Source: Gammaproteobacteria bacterium
GTDB lineage: Bacteria > Pseudomonadota > Gammaproteobacteria > Xanthomonadales > Rhodanobacteraceae
DNA length: 11,893 nt
Assembly (NCBI GenBank): GCA_005877675.1
Contig: VBNZ01000174.1
Location: 10,217 to 22,109 of the forward strand
Direction: 5' to 3'
This document shows, piece after piece, positions 1 to 5,818 of the stretch (position 1 is its first letter; every line of letters starts with the position of its first letter). The translations under genes and the position numbers were made by a program. A model generated the notes under the pieces. The model worked only from the letters and a program-made list of their open reading frames with translations, was not told the origin of the DNA and ran no database searches.

Positions 1-2
1 GC

Positions 3-989
3 GCACTGGTCAAGCATCGGCGCCCCGACGTACCCGCGTTGATCGACGACCGCCTCGCACGCTTTGCGCCGCAGGCTGCAGCGCATTCCGATGCGCTGCT
101 CGCGCGCGCGCGCGATGCGGTGCTGATCGCGTTCTGCCGCGTCGCCTTCCGCCACGGCAGCTGGGGCGAGGATTTTCACCCGTATCACAATGAGAATCAT
201 GTCGTCGAAATCCTCGGCCCGCGCACCGAACGCCTGATCGACACCGTCGGCGTAAAGGCGCTCACCCCGGCGGATTGGTTCCTGCTCGCACTGTTTGCTG
301 CGGCGCATGACCTGCGCCAACGTGAAGCGCCGCTGTTTGAGGCAGGCATCGGCAGCAACGAACGCGCGAGCGTCGAGGAGGTCACGCGCATCCTCAAGAC
401 CTGCGGCTTCACGCGGCGCTCGCATCGCGAGATCTATGTCGGAATCGAACTGATGATTTCCGGTAGCACCTTCGATGCGCGCCCACCGGCGTCGATGCTC
501 GAATACAACACCGCCGAATTGCTCGTGCAATCGCGCGGAGCGCTTGCGCGCAAACTCGACAAGAAACTCGATCAGCATGCACCCGGCTGGCGCAACGACG
601 CCCGCGTCGCGCATGCGCTGATGCTTGCGCGCATCGCTGCTGACCTCGACACCGCGAACGTAGCCGAGCCTTTTCCTGAGTCAATGGCGAGTGCGAGGCG
701 GTTGTGCCTCGAACGCGAGATGCGCAGTCATCGTGTCCCCGAGAGCGCCGAATCGGCGCAGCCGATGCTGGATTTTTTGACCTCGGGGCAGGAGCGATAC
801 TTCTTCGAATTGCACCGCTTCAGTTCGGACTTCGGCCGGCGCACGTTCGAGGCGGGCAAGCTGGCCAATGCGGAAAAGCTCAAGACGCTGACCACTGAGC
901 TGCGCAATCGCATCGCGGCGCAAGGCGGGCCGGTCAGCGGCGTGCAGGTACTCGAGACGTTCCGGGAAATCGTCGCTGCCATCGGCTGA
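3..989 (+). CDS. HD-fold phosphohydrolase resembling class I cyclic-nucleotide phosphodiesterases (5' partial)
   Basis: The reading frame is open to the left edge and has no ATG or GTG before a TTG at 39, so the gene most likely begins outside the window. Counting from that TTG as residue 1, a Tyr-His-Asn-x-x-His motif lies at 49-54 (H50, H54), an HD doublet at H90-D91 and a later Asp at D202. Class I phosphodiesterases such as human PDE4 have the same order: YHNxxH, then HD 36 residues after the second His, then a distant Asp. The H54-H90 gap here is also 36. Q251 with Tyr three residues later sits about where the purine-binding Gln and the aromatic clamp lie in PDEs. A phosphodiesterase acting on a cyclic nucleotide is therefore plausible. 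The HDxDH His of PDEs is replaced (HDLRQ), so another substrate is possible. No signal peptide or membrane segment is seen in the visible part. Upstream context is unknown; downstream lies a long gene-free region. Confidence 0.75.
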   Translation, partial: ALVKHRRPDVPALIDDRLARFAPQAAAHSDALLARARDAVLIAFCRVAFRHGSWGEDFHPYHNENHVVEILGPRTERLIDTVGVKALTPADWFLLALFAAAHDLRQREAPLFEAGIGSNERASVEEVTRILKTCGFTRRSHREIYVGIELMISGSTFDARPPASMLEYNTAELLVQSRGALARKLDKKLDQHAPGWRNDARVAHALMLARIAADLDTANVAEPFPESMASARRLCLEREMRSHRVPESAESAQPMLDFLTSGQERYFFELHRFSSDFGRRTFEAGKLANAEKLKTLTTELRNRIAAQGGPVSGVQVLETFREIVAAIG

Positions 990-1257
990 TGGCGATCAAA
1001 GTGCGGCGGGCGTCTTCCATGACACACCGCTCGCGACCCCGAATTGTGGAAACGCTGCACGACGTCGTGCGCTTACACGCGTTCGTTCAGTGGTTCCGAA
1101 GGTGTCCAGGCGCTGGTGCCTCCTTGCACCCTGACGTACCGTGCGCATCCCGCACGCCACGTGTCCTAAAGAACAGCCTGGCGCCTGCGACCAGTGCAAG
1201 ATTACGCGCGCTTTGTTGCTGAATTTTTACGCCGCGACAAGCAGTTAGCGGGTGGAT

Positions 1258-1266
1258 TTATACACA
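1258..1266 (+). promoter_or_regulatory. DnaA box (TTATACACA)
   Basis: This is an exact match to the DnaA-box consensus TTATNCACA, at the left edge of the AT-rich island. One 9-mer can occur by chance, but a second perfect box lies 170 bases downstream in the same gene-free region. DnaA binding is an inference. Confidence 0.45.
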
Positions 1267-1320
1267 ATGCAGCATTCTCAGCATTTGCGGCATTTTACAT
1301 TCGAGTTACGATTGTGTGAC

Positions 1321-1349
1321 AGCAATTAAATTTAACAAATTCAATTGCT
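1321..1349. repeat. AT-rich 13-bp inverted repeat with 3-base spacer
   Basis: AGCAATTAAATTT (1321-1333) and AAATTCAATTGCT (1337-1349) are inverted copies matching at 12 of 13 positions around AAC. The structure stands out from the GC-rich surroundings. It has no GC-rich stem or downstream T-run, so it does not look like an intrinsic terminator. An operator for a dimeric regulator or an easily melted element is more likely, but the function is unknown. Confidence 0.6.
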
Positions 1350-1436
1350 TATGACGAATTTACTAGATGAATGCCGCCTGAGCGGCCGCCAGAGCGCTCG
1401 CCCGATCTGCGCTGATCGTCAGGACTATGCACATAG

Positions 1437-1445
1437 TTATCCACA
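1437..1445 (+). promoter_or_regulatory. DnaA box (TTATCCACA)
   Basis: This is an exact copy of the strong DnaA box TTATCCACA, in the same orientation as the box at 1258-1266. No dnaA, dnaN, rpmH or gidA gene is visible nearby, so it is more likely a DnaA-binding or titration site than the replication origin. Chance occurrence remains possible. Confidence 0.45.
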
Positions 1446-1631
1446 GGCCGGCGCACTAACCATGCCATGGTAAAGCTATGCTGGATCGGCAATCGGATGC
1501 GCCGGTTAGGCGGACTGGTCGCCGCAGGATTTCCCTTCGAGGCGTGTCGGCTTTTGCCTGCGTAGTGCGGCGCACCGCGGGTCAGGCGCCTGCGGTTACA
1601 ACGCAATCTCCACGAAGACAGCGCTAGGCCC

Positions 1632-1637
1632 TAAAAT
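1632..1637 (+). promoter_or_regulatory. Putative -10 element of argS (TAAAAT)
   Basis: TAAAAT lies 29 bases before the argS GTG, giving a short leader. No good -35 match is seen at the expected distance. The call rests on the -10 alone, in a context similar to the TACAAT and TATACT boxes before other genes here. Confidence 0.35.
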
Positions 1638-1666
1638 AGCCACCGTTTTTCGTTATTTCTGCCATC

Positions 1667-3309
1667 GTGAAAGAACCCTTACGCCTCCTCCTCGACCAGG
1701 CGCTCGAGCGTCTGCGCGCCGACGGCACGCTGCCGGCGGATGTCGCCGCGCCGTTCGCCATCGAACGTACCAAAAATCGCGAACACGGCGATTTCGCCAC
1801 GAACGCGGCGATGCTGCTCGCGAAATCAGCGCGTACCAATCCACGCGCGCTCGCGCAGGCGCTGGTTGCGGCGCTGCCGCAAAACTCGCTTTTGGCAAAA
1901 GTGGAAATCGCCGGGCCGGGCTTCATCAACTTCTTTTTGAGCCCGGCGGCATATCACGAAGAGATGCGCCGCGTGCACGCCGCGACGCAGGCGTATGGCA
2001 CGAACCGCATCGCTGCGGGGCGCAGAACAGGGGTCGAGTTCGTCTCGGCCAATCCGACCGGCCCCTTGCACATCGGCCATGGCCGCGCAGCCGCGGTCGG
2101 CGATTGCCTCGCACGCCTGCTCGCGGCCGAGGGCGCACAGGTGGTGCGCGAGTTCTACTACAACGACGCCGGCGTGCAGATCGACAATCTCGCCAAGTCA
2201 GTGCAGGCACGCGCAAAGGGTATGACGCCCGACGACGCAGGCTGGCCGGCTGACGGATATCGCGGCGACTATATCGGCGATGTCGCGAACGCCTATCTGC
2301 GCGGCGACACGATCGAATTCGAAGATCATGCGGTGACCGGCGCGAAAGATGCCGACAGTCTCGACGCGATCCGCCAGTTCGCCGTCGCCTATCTGCGACG
2401 CGAACAGAACATGGACCTGGAGGCGTTCGGCGTGAAGTTCGACGTCTACTTCCTCGAGTCCTCGCTGTATTCGGACCGGAAGGTCGAGGAGACCGTGCGC
2501 GAACTCGTCGCGCATGGCCACACCTACGAGGAAGGCGGCGCACTGTGGCTGCGCACGACTGATTTCGGCGACGATAAGGACCGCGTGATGCGTAAGTCCG
2601 ACGGCACCTACACGTATTTCGTGCCCGACGTCGCCTATCACCTGTCGAAATGGCAGCGTGGCTACGCGCGCGCGATCACCGAGCTCGGCGCCGACCACCA
2701 CGGCTCGCTGATGCGCGTGAAGGCGGGCCTGCAGGCGCTCGAAATGGGCATTCCCAAGGATTATCCCGAATACGTACTGCACCAGATGGTCACGGTGATG
2801 CGCGGCGGCGAGGAAGTGAAGATCAGCAAGCGCGCCGGCAGCTACGTCACGCTGCGCGAGCTGATCGATGAAGTCGGGCGCGACGCCGTGCGGTTCTTTC
2901 TTGTCTACCGCAAGGCCGACACCGAATTCACGTTCGATGTCGATCTCGCCCGCTCGCAGACGGAGGAGAATCCCGTCTACTACGTGCAGTATGCGCACGC
3001 GCGCGTTTGCTCCGTGCTGAAACAGGCGGGAGTTGCGATCGGCGATGCGAGCACGAGTCGGCGTTGATGGTCGAGATTGCGCGTTATCCCGAAGTGGTCG
3101 AGGCCGCAGCGGCGAATCTCGAACCGCACCTGATCGCGGTTTACCTGCGCGAACTTGCGTACGCGCTGCACACCTATTACAACGCGCATCAATTCATCGT
3201 CGATGACGCGGACCTGCGCGATGCGCGCCTGGCGCTCGCGGTGGCGGCGCGGCAAGTCCTCGCCAACGGCCTGGCTCTGCTCGGCGTGTCGGCACCGGAA
3301 TCGATGTGA
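1667..3309 (+). pseudogene. argS: Arginyl-tRNA synthetase, interrupted by a one-base frameshift
   Basis: Class I aminoacyl-tRNA synthetase that charges tRNA-Arg with arginine in the cytoplasm. The first frame starts at GTG 1667 (MKEPLRLLL) and has the N-terminal additional domain, the HIGH signature at residues 135-138, FYYNDAGVQI, and a KMSKS-equivalent KISKR from residue 385. It runs into the anticodon-binding domain (YVQYAHARVCSVLKQ), then ends at TGA 3065-3067. The rest of that domain, ending in LLGVSAPESM, continues in the -1 frame up to TGA 3307-3309. Restoring one G near 3049 (GATGCG[G]AGCACGAG) reads D-A-E-H-E-S-A-L-M and gives a 547-residue protein; ArgS is usually about 550-580. The linker before EHESALM looks shorter than in Xanthomonas ArgS as I remember it. 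argS is normally essential, so a sequencing or assembly error is the simplest explanation, but real loss with a second copy elsewhere, or a split enzyme, cannot be excluded. Confidence 0.9.
3044..3069 (+). other. argS frameshift site and TGATG stop/start overlap
   Basis: The upstream frame reads GAT GCG AGC ACG and stops at TGA 3065-3067. The C-terminal frame reads GAG CAC GAG TCG GCG from 3049. An ATG at 3067-3069, in the C-terminal frame, overlaps the TGA as TGATG, an arrangement that permits termination-reinitiation. No slippery heptamer of the X-XXY-YYZ type is present, so programmed -1 shifting is not supported. Confidence 0.7.
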
Positions 3310-3337
3310 CGCAACAGACGAAGGGTTATTCTTAGCT

Positions 3338-3982
3338 ATGGCAGCAAGAAAGGGGCAACAGGCTTATCGCGGCAGTGATCGCCGCGCCTGGCCGGCGTGG
3401 GTGTGGCTCGTGCTCGGCACGGCGCTCGGTGTGATTTTGTCGCTGGCGGTGTTGTACGGCGGTAAGTTGCCGACGCTGCGCGGCAAGAATCTGCCGCAGC
3501 CCAACCCCGAAGCGACGACGCCGAAGGAGTCCGAACAAGCGCTCGCAGACGCCGCGCGCAAGACGCCGCCCGCGCCGCCCAAGAGCAGCTACGACTTCTA
3601 CAACGTGCTGCCCGAAAAGGAAGTCGTGATTCCCGACGCGGAACTCTCGGCCAAGGCCAAGGCCGAGCAGCAGCGCGCGCAACAGCAGGCCGCGCAGGCG
3701 AATGCGAATCCGGCGACGCCAACGGCGCCGCAGGCCGAACCCGGCGCGGGGCGCTATGTGCTGCAGGTCGCCTCGGTCACCGATGCCAAGGCCGCTGACG
3801 AGTACAAAGCGCGTCTCGCCATGCTCGGCTACTCGGCCAAGGTGTACACCGCGACGGTCGATGGAAAAGTATACAGCCGCGTGCGGCTCGGCCCTTATCC
3901 GACGGCGAGCGAGACGCAGGCTGCGCAAAAAGCCTTGTCCGAAAGCGGGATCAAGTCGATTCCGATGAAGGAGACACAGTGA
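3338..3982 (+). CDS. Membrane-anchored SPOR-domain protein (FtsN/DedD-like)
   Basis: A 214-residue bitopic inner-membrane protein. A short basic N-terminus (MAARKGQQAYRGSDRRAWP) precedes one transmembrane helix at about residues 21-40. A Pro/Ala/Gln-rich periplasmic linker follows (about 45-135), then a C-terminal SPOR domain from about residue 139 (YVLQVASVTDAKAADEYKA, with VRLGPYPTASE near the end). SPOR domains bind denuded glycan strands of septal peptidoglycan, so a role at the division site or in cell-wall remodelling is expected from the family. It starts 28 bases after the argS stop, and an argS-SPOR pair is known from Pseudomonas and Xanthomonas, so co-transcription with argS is likely. 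The ATG at 3338 is preferred because the basic segment and TM helix follow at once; the frame extends upstream into argS without a better start. The ribosome site is weak (AAGGG about 12 bases upstream). Confidence 0.88.
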   Translation: MAARKGQQAYRGSDRRAWPAWVWLVLGTALGVILSLAVLYGGKLPTLRGKNLPQPNPEATTPKESEQALADAARKTPPAPPKSSYDFYNVLPEKEVVIPDAELSAKAKAEQQRAQQQAAQANANPATPTAPQAEPGAGRYVLQVASVTDAKAADEYKARLAMLGYSAKVYTATVDGKVYSRVRLGPYPTASETQAAQKALSESGIKSIPMKETQ

Positions 3983-3986
3983 CCAT

Positions 3987-4207
3987 CGCGAACCGCTGAA
4001 TCAGCGTAGCGAGCGCAGGCAGGTCGCCTATCGCCGGAGCGCAGGAACCGGAGCGTACTTCTGGTACGTGAGGATTACTCGCCGCATCCGCGGCTCACTC
4101 TCCGGGCTATTCGCCGCGCGAATGTTCGCTTCGGCATCCTGCCTTCGCAGTCCGAGCACCGCGGGCGCGCGAGATGCCAAGCGCAGTAGCTTGTTCAGCG
4201 GTTCGCG
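3987..4207. repeat. Nested inverted-repeat element between convergent genes
   Basis: CGCGAACCGCTGAA (3987-4000) and its exact reverse complement TTCAGCGGTTCGCG (4194-4207) bound a 221-base segment. Inside, positions 4013-4023 pair with 4138-4148 at 10 of 11 positions. A further hairpin, CGTAC-TTCTG-GTACG, lies within about 4054-4068, a GCGAA-TG-TTCGC hairpin near 4119-4130, and CCGGAGCG occurs twice (4034-4041 and 4048-4055). This looks like a dispersed structured intergenic repeat or small MITE-like element. No target-site duplication is evident. The right arm forms the last codons and TGA of the oxidoreductase gene (stop 4195-4197). It may also serve as a bidirectional terminator for the two converging genes. 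Confidence 0.6.
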
Positions 4208-5061
4208 CGCTTCAGGCGAATCATCGCCGACACATCCTCATCCCCATGGCCTTGCGCCATCAGCTTTGCGTAGTCGGCGAGCGTCTTGTCGATCATCTCG
4301 TGCACGGTGCCTGCGGCAGCGGCGAGATCGCGGCCGATGCCCAGATCCTTATGCATCAGCGCGAGCTTGAAGCCCACATTGAACTCGTTGCGCAACGCCG
4401 ACGCGCCGCGCTTTTCGAGATACCACGAAGTCGCCGCGCCGCTGGTCAGCGTCGACATCAGTACCGCAGGATCCAGACCGAGCGCTTCTGCCAGCGCAAG
4501 GCCCTCGCCCATGCCGTGCATGATGCCCGCGATCAGCACCTGATTGACCGCCTTGGTGTTCTGCCCGGCGCCGATGCCACCCATATGGCTCACGCGCGCC
4601 GCATAGGCGTCGAGCACGGGCCGCACGCGCGCGAGCGCGTCGGCATCGCCGCCGACCATGATCGAGAGTTTGCCGTTCTTTGCGCCTTCGACGCCGCCCG
4701 ATACCGGCGCATCGAGAAAGTCACCGGCGGCGGCTCGCATCAGTTGCTGCGCTTCCTTCGCGGTCGTCGATGACACGGTCGAATGATCGATCACGATCGT
4801 GCCCGGTTGCGCCTGCGCCGCAATCTCTCGCGTTACGCCGAGCACGTCGGCATCGGCGCTGACGCAGAGCACGATCGTGTTGCAGGTTTTTGCAAGCTCG
4901 GCCGGCGTCGCTGCGGTCACGCCGTGTTCGGCTGCGAACGCCTGCGCTTTCGCGGCACTGCGATTGGCGACGCCAGCGAGCAGACCCGCACGTTTGAGAT
5001 GGCCGGCCATCGACACGCCCATCGCACCAAGACCGATGAAACCGACTTTCAACTCATTCAC
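4195..5061 (-). CDS. NAD(P)-dependent beta-hydroxyacid dehydrogenase (3-hydroxyisobutyrate dehydrogenase-like)
   Basis: A cytoplasmic oxidoreductase of the 3-hydroxyisobutyrate / tartronate-semialdehyde reductase family, 288 residues, which is full length. It has the N-terminal Rossmann motif VGFIGLGAMG (GxGxxG), the substrate-binding signature DAPVSGGVEGAKNG, and the helix GAGQNTKAVNQVL carrying the catalytic lysine (the K of NTKAVNQ). The substrate cannot be told from sequence; valine catabolism and glyoxylate-type semialdehyde reduction are both possible. The start is GTG at 5061, because GGAG at 5070-5073 (read on the minus strand) lies 8 bases upstream and the protein then begins VNELKVGFIGLG as family members do. 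A longer frame to 5097 exists but lacks such a site. It lies 45 bases downstream of the unknown membrane-protein gene on the same strand and is probably the last gene of the speA operon. Its final codons and stop come from the right arm of the 3987-4207 repeat. Confidence 0.88.
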   Translation of the reverse strand: MNELKVGFIGLGAMGVSMAGHLKRAGLLAGVANRSAAKAQAFAAEHGVTAATPAELAKTCNTIVLCVSADADVLGVTREIAAQAQPGTIVIDHSTVSSTTAKEAQQLMRAAAGDFLDAPVSGGVEGAKNGKLSIMVGGDADALARVRPVLDAYAARVSHMGGIGAGQNTKAVNQVLIAGIMHGMGEGLALAEALGLDPAVLMSTLTSGAATSWYLEKRGASALRNEFNVGFKLALMHKDLGIGRDLAAAAGTVHEMIDKTLADYAKLMAQGHGDEDVSAMIRLKRANR

Positions 5062-5106
5062 TGCTCGTTCTCCAAGTGCATATTTCAGACGACGCAACGC
5101 CAGTCA

Positions 5107-5784
5107 CTATTGCGAAGCTCGCGCCGGCGATCCGACCGCCTGCGCCAACCGCTCGCGCACTGGCTTCAAATTGCTGATTAGGTTCGTCAGTGCCGCCTTG
5201 ACCTGACGTACGCAGAGGTGAAAGGTGTGCGGTTCGACCGGCCGCCCAAGTTGTAGCTCGGTCATGAAATTGACAAACTCCGGCACGTTGATCGCCAGGC
5301 TCATGCTCTGTGCCGCCCACACATTCATATCGCGCTGCGCGGCATAGGCTGCCGAGAGCTTCTTCAGTTCCTCATCTGTGATCCAGGTCGCCGATTGATT
5401 CGCTACGGCCACTTCCCAGGCATTGGACGGCAGGCCCGGCGAATTCAAATTGAGCTTGAATTCATCATGCAAATCACGGATGTGCTGGTTGATCGTCGCG
5501 GCGTCGGCTTGGTTGGCAAAATCCGCGGTAAGCGCCGCATCGAGCTTGTCGATACCGCTTAGCGTGGCTTCATCTTTCTCTAGCACCTCATCGGTGTCCT
5601 TGAGATTCAGGCGCAGCTCTGCCTGCATCGCCGCGACCGCAGCTACCGCCGCGTGCGCGTGATGGCTGTGCTCGATCCACGCTTCGAGGCCGAGCGCGGT
5701 CAGGATACTCAGCACGATCATCAGATAGTGCTTGAGGAAATCCTTGAGCGAGGCAAGCGGGATTTTCGGCAGTTCAAAATGCAT
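5107..5784 (-). CDS. Unknown membrane-anchored protein with one N-terminal TM helix
   Basis: I do not recognise this 225-residue protein. A short amphipathic N-terminus (MHFELPKIPLASLKDFLKHY) leads into one hydrophobic helix at about residues 20-36 (LMIVLSILTALGLEAWI). A His/Ala-rich stretch follows (HSHHAHAAVAAVAAM, about 39-53), then a mostly helical, acidic soluble part. The motif NAWEVAVANQSATWITDEEL (about 121-140) resembles small Xanthomonadales and Bacteroidota membrane proteins with one N-terminal helix, but that is only a topology analogy. The start ATG at 5782-5784 is backed by GGAG five bases upstream (minus strand). It lies 34 bases downstream of speA and 45 bases upstream of the dehydrogenase gene, which suggests one transcript. 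No enzymatic motif is visible, so a link with polyamine metabolism would rest on location alone. Confidence 0.8.
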   Translation of the reverse strand: MHFELPKIPLASLKDFLKHYLMIVLSILTALGLEAWIEHSHHAHAAVAAVAAMQAELRLNLKDTDEVLEKDEATLSGIDKLDAALTADFANQADAATINQHIRDLHDEFKLNLNSPGLPSNAWEVAVANQSATWITDEELKKLSAAYAAQRDMNVWAAQSMSLAINVPEFVNFMTELQLGRPVEPHTFHLCVRQVKAALTNLISNLKPVRERLAQAVGSPARASQ

Positions 5785-5818
5785 GACGGCTCCAAACGAA
5801 GGAGGAGGATGGGAGCGC

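Larger units (their letters stand above)
990..1666. other. Gene-free region with AT-rich island between the HD gene and argS
   Basis: I see no convincing gene in these 677 bases. The short frames have no family resemblance and are interrupted. Positions 990-1220 are GC-rich, with one hairpin (CGTGCG at 1140-1145 pairing with CGCACG at 1151-1156). Positions 1261-1370 are strikingly AT-rich: I count 37 G/C in 110 bases, and only 12 in the last 50, whereas the surroundings are clearly GC-rich. This stretch contains the inverted repeat at 1321-1349 and one DnaA box; a second DnaA box lies at 1437-1445. The right part (1446-1630) is GC-rich again and includes a perfect 10-bp palindrome, CAGGCGCCTG, at 1583-1592. 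An unannotated small RNA or regulatory region is possible but cannot be shown from the sequence. Confidence 0.7.

Noticed and set aside
989..1222. A 77-codon plus-strand frame after the HD gene
   Set aside because: It has no ribosome site, no motif and biased shadow-like composition. The region is better described as non-coding.
1221..1445. Chromosomal replication origin
   Set aside because: Only two perfect DnaA boxes are present, there is no array of repeats, and no dnaA, dnaN, rpmH or gidA gene is adjacent. It is kept as a finding for DnaA binding only.
1437..1520. attC-like or mobile-element junction in the gene-free region
   Set aside because: GTTAGC and GGTTAGGC-like strings occur, but no paired R'/R'' arrangement, integrase or target-site duplication is visible.
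2198..2998. A 266-codon open frame on the minus strand inside argS
   Set aside because: It is antisense to well-conserved ArgS sequence and shows no independent motif.
3040..3060. Programmed -1 ribosomal frameshifting in argS
   Set aside because: There is no slippery heptamer or clear downstream pseudoknot, and ArgS is not known to use frameshifting.
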